A DNA stretch of 64,000 nt from Candidatus Rhodobacter oscarellae (lineage in GTDB: Bacteria; Pseudomonadota; Alphaproteobacteria; Rhodobacterales; Rhodobacteraceae), in contig NZ_LFTY01000001.1 in assembly GCF_001078595.1 (NCBI RefSeq), forward strand, positions 487,830-551,829, given 5' to 3'. Positions within the stretch are counted from its first letter, which is position 1, and every line of letters begins with the position of its first letter. Below are positions 1 to 8,551 of the stretch, one piece after another. The notes under the pieces were generated by a model. That model did no database searches and had not been told where the DNA came from. It was given only the letters and a program-made list of their open reading frames with translations. The translations under genes were made by a program, and so were the position numbers.

Positions 1-35
1 GCTCTCGCATCTCAAACCCACCCCTCAAGATTCAG

Positions 36-70
36 AAAGCGCCGCCGATCCGCAATGGGACCGGCGGCGC
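36..70 (-). terminator. Hairpin after binding-protein gene (terminator or attenuator)
   Basis: A 9-bp GC stem (39-47 with 62-70) lies directly after the stop codon of the sugar-binding protein gene. On the minus strand it is followed by a short T run. In ABC sugar operons such hairpins often lie between the highly expressed binding-protein gene and the permease genes; those permeases are presumably left of the window. The T run is short, so attenuation is as likely as full termination. Confidence 0.5.
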
Positions 71-83
71 ATGCACGCGCCAA

Positions 84-1313
84 CTAGTCGGCGCTTGCCA
101 TGATATCGACGTAAGCCGCCTGAACCGCCTCGACGGTGACAGACTTGTCGTTCCAGAACTCGGTCATCAGCGACTCGATTTGGTTCCGCGTATCCGCGCT
201 AAGCGTGTTCACGCTGTCGGGCAGTACATTGCCATCGGCCAGGATCTTTAGGCCTTTTTTCATGCAGTCATTGGCCGCCGAAAGGTCGATATCGCCGCGG
301 ATCGGCAGCGAACCCTTCTTGAGATTAAATGCGACCTGAACCTCTTTGGAGATCAGCAAAGACGCCATCTCCCTCTGCGCTTCTTCGATATCGGGGTCAT
401 CGTTCAGCGGGAAGTAGAACGCGTCGCCGCCGGTGGCGATGACCTCGTTAACGCCAAGGCCGGGGAGGCAGGTATAGTCCTCGCCTGCGACCTGCTCGGC
501 CACCTGGAATTCGCCTTGCGCCCAATCCCCGTGGATCTGACCACCCGCTTGGCCGGTGATCACCAGGTTGGTGGCCTGGTTCCAGTCATTGACGTTCGAT
601 CCCTCGGACAGCCGGCGCGCGGCGTCGTAAGCCTCGAACACCTTGGTCATCTCAGCGCTGGCTGCGGTATCGGCGTTCTTGTTTGAAAGCACGTCCAGGT
701 ACAGCTCTGTTCCGCCAACAGCGACCATAATCGCATTGAAGGCCAGTTCTGTCTGCCAAGCCTGCTGGCCCATTGCCAGCGGCACAACGCCCACTTCTTT
801 CAGCTTGGGTGCGGCGTCTACGAACTCGAACCAGTCGCTGGGCACGTCGACGCCGGCCTTTGCAAAGGCCTCGTGGCTCAGCCACAGCCATTGCGGCGAG
901 TGGATATTGACCGGCACGCAGTAGACGCGGCCATCCAGGGTGCAGGCGTCCAGCAGGCGGACCGGGTTCACGATGTCGCGCCAGCCCTCGGCCTCGGCGA
1001 TGTCGGTCAGGTCAAGCATCAGGCCCGCCTCGACCAGCTCCTCGGCCTGGCGGCCGTGGTTCAGCTGGGTGGCGCCCATCGGCTCGCCGCCGATGATGCG
1101 GCTGATGATGATCGGGCGGGCAACGCCGCCAGAGCCAGCGATGGCCCCGTCAACCCAAGTATGTTCCGTGGCATCAAAGGCCTTTGCGAACTCGGCCACA
1201 GCGGCGGCCTCTCCGCCCGAGGTCCACCAATGCGTGACCTCAAGTTCGGCGGCCGAAACCGCGCCCGCGGCACAGATCGCCGCGGCACTCACAAAAGATT
1301 TTAGGGCCTTCAT
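84..1313 (-). CDS. ABC transporter periplasmic sugar-binding protein
   Basis: This 409-residue exported protein has a typical Sec signal peptide of about 22 residues ending ...GAVSA-AE. The mature N-terminus (LEVTHWWTSGGE) is that of family-1 extracellular solute-binding proteins for oligosaccharides or glucose-like sugars. The ATG at 1313 is preceded by a strong GGGAGGAG ribosome site, so I prefer it to the in-frame start five codons upstream. The gene diverges from a LacI regulator across palindromic sites, which suggests sugar-inducible control. Permease and ATPase genes are expected beyond the left edge. The exact sugar cannot be read from the sequence. Confidence 0.9.
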   Translation of the reverse strand: MKALKSFVSAAAICAAGAVSAAELEVTHWWTSGGEAAAVAEFAKAFDATEHTWVDGAIAGSGGVARPIIISRIIGGEPMGATQLNHGRQAEELVEAGLMLDLTDIAEAEGWRDIVNPVRLLDACTLDGRVYCVPVNIHSPQWLWLSHEAFAKAGVDVPSDWFEFVDAAPKLKEVGVVPLAMGQQAWQTELAFNAIMVAVGGTELYLDVLSNKNADTAASAEMTKVFEAYDAARRLSEGSNVNDWNQATNLVITGQAGGQIHGDWAQGEFQVAEQVAGEDYTCLPGLGVNEVIATGGDAFYFPLNDDPDIEEAQREMASLLISKEVQVAFNLKKGSLPIRGDIDLSAANDCMKKGLKILADGNVLPDSVNTLSADTRNQIESLMTEFWNDKSVTVEAVQAAYVDIMASAD

Positions 1314-1333
1314 AATTTCTCCTCCCATAGAGA

Positions 1334-1386
1334 TCTATAACGTTATAGAATCGAGCTAAAACGATTTAGATTCCAATTTCAATCTA
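1334..1386. promoter_or_regulatory. Paired LacI-type operators in the divergent promoter region
   Basis: A perfect 16-bp palindrome TCTATAACGTTATAGA (1334-1349) has the central CG typical of LacI-family operators. A second, nearly perfect site CTAAAACGATTTAG (1356-1369) is centred 21 bp away, two helical turns. A further inverted repeat (1367-1372 with 1381-1386) overlaps it. The sites lie just upstream of the binding-protein start and in front of the LacI-type gene at 1524. The link to that regulator is inferred from position and symmetry. Confidence 0.7.
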
Positions 1387-1523
1387 GAATTCTGTGAAAT
1401 TGCCTGAAAGAATGTGATTCGAAATGAATTGGAACGCAACGGGGCGGCGACGCGAAATGCTGTGCCCCACGACCGCGAGATGGGACGATGCCAGTTACAT
1501 CCCACGACAATCGCGGAGCCGAC

Positions 1524-2516
1524 ATGGCAAAGCGGCCAACGCAAAAGACCATCGCAAAGCTGACCGGCTTGGCGGTGGCCACGGTGTCGCGCGCCTTGGC
1601 GGACGCGCCCGATATCGGCGAAGAGACCAAGCGCAAGGTCCGCCAGGTCGCCGCCGAGATCGGCTATCGCCCGGACCGGGCGGGCGTGCGGCTGCGCACC
1701 GGCAAGACCAACGTGATCTCGCTGGTGATGTCCACCGACCACGACATGATGAACCACACCGCGCGGCTGATCTCATCGATGGCGGGCGAGCTGCGCGATT
1801 CGCCCTATCATCTGATCGTTACGCCCTATTTCTCGTATGAGGACCCGATGGATGCGATCCGCTACATCGTCGAGACGCGCTCGGCCGACGCGGTGATCTT
1901 CAACCAGACCACGCCGAAGGATCCGCGGGTCGCTTATCTGCTCAAGCAGAACTTCCCCTTCGCCACCCATGGCCGCACCGACTGGAGCGACGAGCACGCC
2001 TATTTCGACTTTGACAACACGCGCTTCGCCGAAATTGCGGTTCACGAGCTGGCCAAAAGGGGGCGCTCACAGCTTTTGTGCGTCCTGCCCCCGATGAACC
2101 AGAACTACGCGCAGCACCTGTGGGAGGGCGCTGGCAAAGCGGCGATAGAAAGCGGGATCAGCGTGCACCGGCTGCTGTCGGCGTCCAATGATGACCCGCG
2201 CGACAAGCTAGCCTCGGCGCTGAGCGCGGAATTGGCGCTGCAACCCAAGTTGGACGGCATTATCACCGCCGCGCCGAACGCGGCCATGTTGGCCGCGACC
2301 GCGGTCGAGGCGCGGGGGCTTGTTATCGGGCAAGACATTGACATCGTGGGCAAAGAGGCCGTTCCATTCCTAACGCATTTCCGCAAAAACATCCTGACCG
2401 TACGAGAAGACGTCGCGCGGGCGGGCCGGTTTCTTGCGAATGCCGCGATGCAACAAGCCGCCGAACCCTCTGAGCCGCCAATGCAGTCCCTGGACGTGCC
2501 CAAAGGGTTCACCTGA
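1524..2516 (+). CDS. LacI family transcriptional regulator
   Basis: This 330-residue protein begins with the canonical LacI helix-turn-helix (residues about 6-27, TIAKLTGLAVATVSRAL), then the hinge region and a periplasmic-binding-protein-like effector domain. I chose the ATG at 1524 because it places the helix-turn-helix at the usual distance from the N-terminus; an in-frame ATG at 1488 would add 12 residues. It is transcribed away from the sugar-binding protein gene, and operator-like palindromes lie between them. The likely role is repression of the adjacent ABC sugar-uptake operon until a sugar inducer binds. The effector is unknown. Confidence 0.92.
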   Translation: MAKRPTQKTIAKLTGLAVATVSRALADAPDIGEETKRKVRQVAAEIGYRPDRAGVRLRTGKTNVISLVMSTDHDMMNHTARLISSMAGELRDSPYHLIVTPYFSYEDPMDAIRYIVETRSADAVIFNQTTPKDPRVAYLLKQNFPFATHGRTDWSDEHAYFDFDNTRFAEIAVHELAKRGRSQLLCVLPPMNQNYAQHLWEGAGKAAIESGISVHRLLSASNDDPRDKLASALSAELALQPKLDGIITAAPNAAMLAATAVEARGLVIGQDIDIVGKEAVPFLTHFRKNILTVREDVARAGRFLANAAMQQAAEPSEPPMQSLDVPKGFT

Positions 2517-2594
2517 GCGCAGATATCTTCGCGACAGCGGATCGCGAAGAATCTGACTTAGTCTCTGAAGTGGAATGCGGCAGACCCGATTGCC

Positions 2595-3296
2595 TCAGTC
2601 AGCCCGCTCTTGATTTGCGAAGGGCGTCTGCATATGCGCCCTGCCGCCTGCGGAGGCCAAAGCGAAGACGTTTGGGGGCGGCTGCAGTTCCGCAAATTCG
2701 CCCGCGGACTTAATGTAGCGCTTCAGCAGCTCCAGATAGAACAACAGCTCGCTTTCCAACTCGGTGAAACGCGAGAGCCTTTCCTGGGCGGAGCGCTGCG
2801 CTGTGTCGTCGCCAAACAAGCCACCAAGCACGTTAGAGACCACGTCGAAGACCGGAATGCAGATGTCGTGCAATGCCGCGACCGCCAACGCCTCGCGGTG
2901 GTTCACCGATGGCAGGCTGAAATGCGTTTCGATGCCGAATGCGGCCTGAACACCGCCGATGAAATAGGCGAAGCGAATGATCACCTGACGCGCGAGGTTG
3001 GCCCCGGTATGAACCAGCATCCTGAGGCGCCCAAGCACCAGCCCAGGAAGCTCGACAACCGTGTCGGGTTCCGAGAAAACCATGGCGTCCTTGTTGATCG
3101 ATCCCAGCAGCTTTTGGACGTATTTTGCCAGTTTCGGGCTAAGGATCGCGTCAACGCCATTTTGGTTCGAAAAGCTCAAACGGTGGCGAAAGTTCGGTTG
3201 CGCGATATCCACAGAGTCCACAATGAAACCAGCGTCGCCCGGAGCCTGGCTGAGCTGGATTGACAGCATATCAGGTTTGTTTTTCTCGACATTCAT
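2595..3296 (-). CDS. Unknown protein, paralogue of the 3451-4116 gene
   Basis: This 233-residue protein has no signal peptide and no domain I recognise. The start at 3296 has AAGGA five bases upstream. It aligns by eye with the next gene upstream: both share an early (F/I)RH block, a middle block ending in a G-x-(V/I)-Q pattern, and a C-terminal block of the form L-L-F-x-L-E-L-L-x-R followed by S-x-G. The two genes run in the same direction, 154 bp apart. The region between them is AT-richer than the surroundings and has TTAAC half-sites. With cheBR upstream and CtrA boxes nearby, a motility or signalling role is possible but only an inference. Confidence 0.75.
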   Translation of the reverse strand: MNVEKNKPDMLSIQLSQAPGDAGFIVDSVDIAQPNFRHRLSFSNQNGVDAILSPKLAKYVQKLLGSINKDAMVFSEPDTVVELPGLVLGRLRMLVHTGANLARQVIIRFAYFIGGVQAAFGIETHFSLPSVNHREALAVAALHDICIPVFDVVSNVLGGLFGDDTAQRSAQERLSRFTELESELLFYLELLKRYIKSAGEFAELQPPPNVFALASAGGRAHMQTPFANQERAD

Positions 3297-3450
3297 CCTT
3301 CGGCTCTCACAGGTCACAATTTAACGGGGTCCATGATTGCACAAGCCTAGTTAACAAATTCCTACTGATGGTACGCAGGTCGAATAAAATATTAGGCGAT
3401 CTTAAAAAATCGTTTTGCTTTCGCATCGCTACGGGCGCTCTTCGTCACCG

Positions 3451-4116
3451 CTATCCGGAGATCTGAGTTTTTCGCAGCCCTGCCAAATACTTGAAGCCAG
3501 GATCCACCTCTTCCCCGAGCGCCGCCGCGCCTGGCGAGGTCACGGCGCGCGCCAACAGCTCCAGCCGGAACAAAAGATCGTCGCGACTTCTTAGGATACC
3601 GTCCGAGCAGGTCTGAAACACCGCCGGCGCTTCGGCCAGATTAAAATAATTCTCCTGCACGCGCGCCACATCATAGGCGCGGCCGACCACGCGCTCTAAC
3701 GCGTCTACGGCAATCGCGCTTGGTTCGGTTCTTGTGCGCGAATGCGTGTCGCGCAGCAGGCTCTGGATGTTCCCCGAAACGCTGAGGAACCGGAAACGGT
3801 ATTGCTGAATACCTTCGTGCGACTTGGTGGCCAGCACATGCAGGCCCTTGAGGGTCAGGGAACCTTTCTGAAAGCACTCCTCGACATTTGTCAAAATGGA
3901 GTGCGAAAGTGCGACCTCTTGGACGCGCTGCGCCAAATAGGTCGCAAAATCCTCTGCCAAAACGGATCCGATACCGCGGTCCGTTTTCAACGACGCGACG
4001 TGGTGGCGAATGCCCTGGCTTTGAATCTCGAGGTATTCGATCTCCAAGTGACCCGTCCGCTCGGATCGCAACAGTTTAATATTTAAGGTCACCGAACAGG
4101 AACTAGTATCGACCAT
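3451..4116 (-). CDS. Unknown protein, paralogue of the 2595-3296 gene
   Basis: This 221-residue soluble protein has no family I can name. The ATG at 4116 is preferred over an upstream TTG at 4131. The C-terminal LLFRLELLARAVTSPG segment matches LLFYLELLKRYIKSAG of its neighbour, and a YRFRFLSVSGNIQSLL block matches a similar block there, so the pair arose by an old duplication. A perfect TTAA-N7-TTAAC site (4141-4156) lies about 25 bp upstream of the start, suggesting direct CtrA control. It sits 118 bp downstream of the cheB-cheR fusion gene. Confidence 0.75.
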   Translation of the reverse strand: MVDTSSCSVTLNIKLLRSERTGHLEIEYLEIQSQGIRHHVASLKTDRGIGSVLAEDFATYLAQRVQEVALSHSILTNVEECFQKGSLTLKGLHVLATKSHEGIQQYRFRFLSVSGNIQSLLRDTHSRTRTEPSAIAVDALERVVGRAYDVARVQENYFNLAEAPAVFQTCSDGILRSRDDLLFRLELLARAVTSPGAAALGEEVDPGFKYLAGLRKTQISG

Positions 4117-4140
4117 AGCCCGCTTTCGCAAAGGAACGCA

Positions 4141-4156
4141 TTAACAAACAGTTAAC
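4141..4156. promoter_or_regulatory. Full-length CtrA box
   Basis: TTAACAAACAGTTAAC fits the alphaproteobacterial CtrA consensus TTAA-N7-TTAAC exactly. It sits immediately upstream of the unknown gene starting at 4116. An additional TTAAC half-site follows at about 4165-4170. In Rhodobacteraceae CtrA mainly controls motility, chemotaxis and gene-transfer-agent genes. Confidence 0.7.
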
Positions 4157-4234
4157 CTAAGACTCTTAACGAATCATTACCGCACCGTTCGGCACCGCGA
4201 CGCAGAACGCCTTAGAGCCTCTTTCATTTCCGGA

Positions 4235-6784
4235 TTAGGGACTTAAGAGATCCTCGCCGTTGCGCTGCGGCACGACCGTGACGTTCATACCAGAGGCCTG
4301 CCCCGCCGAATCAGAGAACGGGTGGATCCCCAGCCAATAGTGCTGCCCATCAACATGCACCTCGATCGACATTGCCTTGCGCAGGCGGAAGGCCTCGCTG
4401 CAGAGCTTTGCGAGTTCCGGAAAGTCGGGATGCGGCTGGGTCTGCGCCAGATGCATCCCCGTCACCGGCAGCTCGTCAATGCCAAAGAACGCGAGGGCGG
4501 GCTCGGACAGTCTTCGTATCAAAAGCGCGGGGTCCACGACCAGGATGGGATAGGGCACGTGATCCAAGACCGCGGTGAGCTCTGAGGTGACGGTCTCTAG
4601 CTCATACGTGCCGACATGCATCTCTTCGTTGACCGTGATCAGCTCTTCGTTGGTGGATTCCAGCTCTTCGTTCGAGGTTTCCAGCTCCTCGTTGGTGGCT
4701 TGCAGCTCTTCATTGGCCGATTGCAGTTCCTCGTTCACCGATTGCAGCTCTTCGTTCGACGTCTGTAATTCCTCGACGGTTTGCTCCAAAGCCTCACGGG
4801 TGGCGACCATCTCTCGTTCCATCTCGAGCACATATTTGGCGCGCTCGGCGGCGGAAAGTTCCGTGACCTTGGGAAGGGCCGCTTTGCCTTCACGGGACTC
4901 GACGGCGAACAGGACGTGGTCCTCGCCGCCATCCTCATTTTGGATCGGAAAGGCCCGGATTCGGACTTGTTTATCGCCCGGCTCGCCCATGTCGTGCCAA
5001 CGGCCCGAGCGAGTCTCATTCATTTTCAACGACACTGAAATCAGGCTGCTGGCCTCGTCGCGCAGACCTTTCAGCAGGATCTTGGTGTCCATGTTCAGCG
5101 CGCTGTGTTCCGAAACCTCGACGATGTTCGAGATATTGCCGAAGACCCTAACGATTTCCCCGTTCCTGGTGGTTATGAACCCATTGGGCGCGACAGTACG
5201 CGCCAGGGTTTCGAACATCTGCCCGCGCGCGCCCTCCTGTTTGTCGGCGTTGCTGCGCTCCCAGGCCTGGCGCCGGGACCGGCTTAGGTTAAAGTTCGGC
5301 TCCTCGTATTTGGTGCGCACGTCGCGCCGGGAAAAGACCTTGTCCAATCCCACGCGCGCCTCGAAGTAAGCATGCGTTGCGCCAACCGTTTCGGAGGTCC
5401 CAAGGAACAACCTACCGCTGGGCAAGAGCGCGGAATGCACCCGGCGCAGGACACGCTCTTGCAGACGGGCGTTGAAGTAGATGAGGATGTTGCGCAGGCT
5501 GACAAGGTCCACATTCTTGAACGGCGGATCCTGCGCGACATTGTGATACGAAAACAAGATGAGCTTGCGCAGCGCCGGCTTGACGCGCAGGTTCGCTCCA
5601 TCGACCTCAAAGTACTTCTCTGTGAGGTTGCTTGGGATGTCGCTGGCCGCACTGATCGGGTAGACCCCCTTTCGAGCCACCTCAAGAGCGCGGGAATCGA
5701 TGTCGGTGGCAAATACCTGCAGGCCCATGCTGGACAGCGCATCCAGACCGCCCAGCGCCTCGGCAAAGAGTATCGCCAGCGAGTAGGCCTCCTCGCCGGT
5801 TGCGCAGCCAATGACCCAGACGCGCAACTGACCGCTGGAATGATCCCGAACGAGCTCTTCGATCACACGGGCGAACTGGTCGAAATGCATGGGATCGCGA
5901 AAGAACCGTGTCACCGAGATCAACAAATCCCGAAACAGGGCGTCCACTTCGGTCTCGGATCGGCGGCAATAGTCGACGTAATCGTCATACTCATCAATCC
6001 CAAGCGCGACCATGCGCCGAGCGATGCGCCTGTTGACCGTGTTCTCCTTGTAGTCACGGAAATCGACCTGGGTCCGCGCAAGAAGGATATGCATCAGATC
6101 CGTAAGCCGGACCGTGCGGCGGTTGAGCTGCTGCAGGTCCTGCAAATCGTCCGGCCGCGTCAGAATGCGGTTCAGATGGCGTCCGATTTGTTCGGGCGTC
6201 AGCGTCAGATCGACAAAGCCGGTCTCAATCGCAGAAGCGGGCATACCATCATATTTGGCCGAGCTGGGCTCTTGCGCGATCGTGATGCCGCCGGCCTCGC
6301 GCACCGATTGCACGCCGTAGCTGCCGTCACTTCCCGTGCCGGACAGAACAATCGCCAGGCATTTTGCGCCGACATTCTTGGCCAAGCTGTCGAATAAGCG
6401 ATCCGCGCTTGGCTTGGGCGAAGAGGCATGCCCGCTTGGCGCCATCAGCCGCAGCTTGCCGTCCTTTAAGACCACGTCGTGGTTCGGCGGCGTCACATAG
6501 ATTGTGTTTGCCTTAGGCTCCATCCCATCGGTGATATCAAGAACCGGCAGGCTGGTTTCGCGCGAGATGATCGAGGTAAGCAGGCTATTATGCGTCGGCG
6601 ACATGTGCTGCGCCAGGATGTAGACAGAGCTCGCCGAGCCCGGCAGGTTCTGCGCGAGAAGGGTCGCGGCCTCCAAGCCGCCTGCCGAGGCCGCTATCCC
6701 GACATAGAATAATGGTTTCTCTTCTTTACTCTCCGCGGGCGACGACATCGTGGCAATTGGTTCCGTGCGTTGTTCTTGTTCCAT
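4235..6784 (-). CDS. CheB-CheR fusion with coiled coil and PAS domain
   Basis: An 849-residue cytoplasmic signalling protein. Residues ~25-205 form a CheB methylesterase domain with the catalytic triad S33 (ASAGG), H60 (AQH) and D153 (SGTGSDG). Residues ~225-500 form a CheR methyltransferase with the SAM-binding GCATGEEAYS motif at 326-335. A PAS-like segment follows (~525-625), then a very regular coiled coil of NEEL(Q/E) heptads (~640-735) and a C-terminal PAS domain (~740-849). No histidine-kinase or receiver domain is present, unlike many CheBR-PAS-kinase hybrids. It probably adjusts receptor methylation or signals through PAS. The two unknown paralogues follow on the same strand. A CtrA box lies about 220 bp upstream of the start. 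Confidence 0.95.
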   Translation of the reverse strand: MEQEQRTEPIATMSSPAESKEEKPLFYVGIAASAGGLEAATLLAQNLPGSASSVYILAQHMSPTHNSLLTSIISRETSLPVLDITDGMEPKANTIYVTPPNHDVVLKDGKLRLMAPSGHASSPKPSADRLFDSLAKNVGAKCLAIVLSGTGSDGSYGVQSVREAGGITIAQEPSSAKYDGMPASAIETGFVDLTLTPEQIGRHLNRILTRPDDLQDLQQLNRRTVRLTDLMHILLARTQVDFRDYKENTVNRRIARRMVALGIDEYDDYVDYCRRSETEVDALFRDLLISVTRFFRDPMHFDQFARVIEELVRDHSSGQLRVWVIGCATGEEAYSLAILFAEALGGLDALSSMGLQVFATDIDSRALEVARKGVYPISAASDIPSNLTEKYFEVDGANLRVKPALRKLILFSYHNVAQDPPFKNVDLVSLRNILIYFNARLQERVLRRVHSALLPSGRLFLGTSETVGATHAYFEARVGLDKVFSRRDVRTKYEEPNFNLSRSRRQAWERSNADKQEGARGQMFETLARTVAPNGFITTRNGEIVRVFGNISNIVEVSEHSALNMDTKILLKGLRDEASSLISVSLKMNETRSGRWHDMGEPGDKQVRIRAFPIQNEDGGEDHVLFAVESREGKAALPKVTELSAAERAKYVLEMEREMVATREALEQTVEELQTSNEELQSVNEELQSANEELQATNEELETSNEELESTNEELITVNEEMHVGTYELETVTSELTAVLDHVPYPILVVDPALLIRRLSEPALAFFGIDELPVTGMHLAQTQPHPDFPELAKLCSEAFRLRKAMSIEVHVDGQHYWLGIHPFSDSAGQASGMNVTVVPQRNGEDLLSP

Positions 6785-7243
6785 TGATCCAAACCATGAT
6801 GACGCTTATCGACCCAGGCGTGTAAAGAGGTATGTCGACACACGCAATTTCAAGAGCTCAGGAGTCCCGCCATACTAGGCCGGTATTGGGAATGTTGCGT
6901 CCGATCGCGCGCGCAGCGGTCATGGCTCTTTTTCCAAGCTGTTACTCACCCTCATTGGGCGGCGTCTCCGCCCATAAATAGAGGATTGCTTAAGCAGGGT
7001 TAACAATTTGTTAACCGCGATGATTCTCTGTGTACCAATTTTTAACGTTTTGGATTGCGGGATATCCGAAGCTAGTTTTTCACCGCATCGCAAGCGCGCG
7101 GGCGATCGGCGCCGCACCGTTCGCTCCGGGCAGATCAAAGCGCTAATCCAGCCAGCGGACGGCTTTTCGCCGGCCCTCTGGCTTGCGCCATCGCTGCTTT
7201 TTGATGATCCTGCCTGGGATACCTAGCAGGGACACCAGCAAAA
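6785..7243. other. Intergenic region between cheBR and hpsN
   Basis: This 459-bp divergent promoter region has no convincing gene. A 72-codon minus-strand frame within it has no recognisable content. It holds a GGGCGG/CCGCCC hairpin (6957-6973) and a cluster of TTAA motifs with a perfect CtrA box at 6998-7016. Confidence 0.6.
6990..7016. promoter_or_regulatory. CtrA box within a TTAA cluster
   Basis: Positions 6998-7016 form the 19-bp palindrome GGTTAACAATTTGTTAACC, containing TTAA-N7-TTAAC in both orientations. A further TTAA lies six bases upstream (6990-6993). The site is about 215 bp upstream of cheBR and 230 bp upstream of hpsN. Control of cheBR is the more plausible reading, because CtrA commonly governs chemotaxis genes in this family. 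Confidence 0.65.
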
Positions 7244-8551
7244 ATGCCAAGAGACTACATCAAAGCGGCGCCCAAGACGTCTCGTACCGATGCCGCGTCC
7301 GTTCGGGATACGGTGGCAGAGCTGCTGGCCGAGGTAGAGGCCGGACGCGAGGACGCCGCGCGCAGGCTCGCCGAGCGGTTCGACAAATACACCGGCGCCG
7401 TGGTTCTGGATGCCGAGGCCAAGGCCGCCGCCGCCGCCTTGGTGCCCGAGAAGCTCAAAGACGACATCCGCTTTGCGCATGATAACATCCGCCGCTTCGC
7501 CGAGGCGCAGCGCGCCGCGATGCAGGATTTCGAGGTCGAGATCGGGCCGGGCCTGGTGGCGGGGCAGCGCTCGATCCCGGTGCGCTCGGCGGGCTGCTAT
7601 GTGCCCGGCGGGCGTTATAGCCATGTGGCCAGCGCGATGATGACGGTGACCACCGCGAAGGTGGCGGGCGTCAAGCATATCACCGCCTGCTCGCCGCCCC
7701 AGGGGAACGCGGGGATTTCCCCCGCAATCATCTTCGCCGCGGATTACTGCGGCGCGAACGAGGTGCTGTCGATGGGCGGCGTTCAGGCCGTGGCCGCGAT
7801 GGCCTATGGCCTGTTCGACCTGCCCAAGGCCGACATCGTGGTGGGCCCCGGCAACCAATTCGTGGCCGAGGCCAAGCGGATGCTCTTTGGCTATATGGGG
7901 ATCGACCTGATCGCGGGCCCCACAGACAGCCTGGTTCTGGCGGACGCGCACGCAGATCCGGCCATCGTGGCGCAGGATCTGGTGGGCCAGGCCGAGCACG
8001 GCTATAACTCGCCGGTCTGGCTGGTGACCGATAACCGCGCGCTGGCCGAGAAGGTCCACGCCCTGGTGCCCGATCTGATCGCCGACCTGCCCGAGCTGAA
8101 CCGCCAAAACGCCGAGGCCGCCTGGCGCGACTATGCCGAGATCGTGGTCTGCGCCAACCGCGAGGAGATGGCCGCCACCAGCGACGACTATGCGCCAGAG
8201 CATCTGACCGTGCAGGCCGAGGACCTGGATTGGTGGCTTAACCGGCTGGAATGCTATGGCTCGCTTTTCTTGGGCGAAGAGACCACCGTTGCCTATGGCG
8301 ACAAGGCCTCGGGCCCGAACCACGTGCTGCCCACGTCCGGCTCGGCGCGCTACACCGGCGGGCTCAGCGTGCACAAATACATGAAGATCGTCACCTGGCA
8401 GCGCGCCACCCGCGCCGGTTCCAAGCGCGTGGCCGAGGCCACGGCTCGGATCTCGCGCCTAGAGGGCATGGAGGGCCACGCCCGCACCGCCGACATCCGC
8501 CTGGCCAAGTACTTCCCCGGCGAGAATTTCGACCTCGGCGCCGAAGACTGA
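7244..8551 (+). CDS. hpsN: Sulfopropanediol 3-dehydrogenase (HpsN-like)
   Basis: This 435-residue enzyme belongs to the histidinol-dehydrogenase fold but matches the HpsN branch, which oxidises (R)-2,3-dihydroxypropane-1-sulfonate to (R)-sulfolactate with NAD. Zinc-ligand and catalytic positions of the HisD family are kept: Q249 and H252 (GQAEHG), E319-H320 (YAPEHL), D353 (YGDKASG) and H412 (EGMEGHA). There is no his operon around it. Instead it overlaps a zinc dehydrogenase gene by one base and lies near an IclR regulator and TRAP genes, supporting a catabolic role in sulfonate use. Downstream sulfolactate enzymes are not in the window. True HisD is the alternative, judged unlikely. Confidence 0.82.
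   Translation: MPRDYIKAAPKTSRTDAASVRDTVAELLAEVEAGREDAARRLAERFDKYTGAVVLDAEAKAAAAALVPEKLKDDIRFAHDNIRRFAEAQRAAMQDFEVEIGPGLVAGQRSIPVRSAGCYVPGGRYSHVASAMMTVTTAKVAGVKHITACSPPQGNAGISPAIIFAADYCGANEVLSMGGVQAVAAMAYGLFDLPKADIVVGPGNQFVAEAKRMLFGYMGIDLIAGPTDSLVLADAHADPAIVAQDLVGQAEHGYNSPVWLVTDNRALAEKVHALVPDLIADLPELNRQNAEAAWRDYAEIVVCANREEMAATSDDYAPEHLTVQAEDLDWWLNRLECYGSLFLGEETTVAYGDKASGPNHVLPTSGSARYTGGLSVHKYMKIVTWQRATRAGSKRVAEATARISRLEGMEGHARTADIRLAKYFPGENFDLGAED

Noticed and set aside
6920..7138. 72-codon minus-strand frame upstream of cheBR
   Set aside because: It overlaps the CtrA box, has no ribosome site and no recognisable content.
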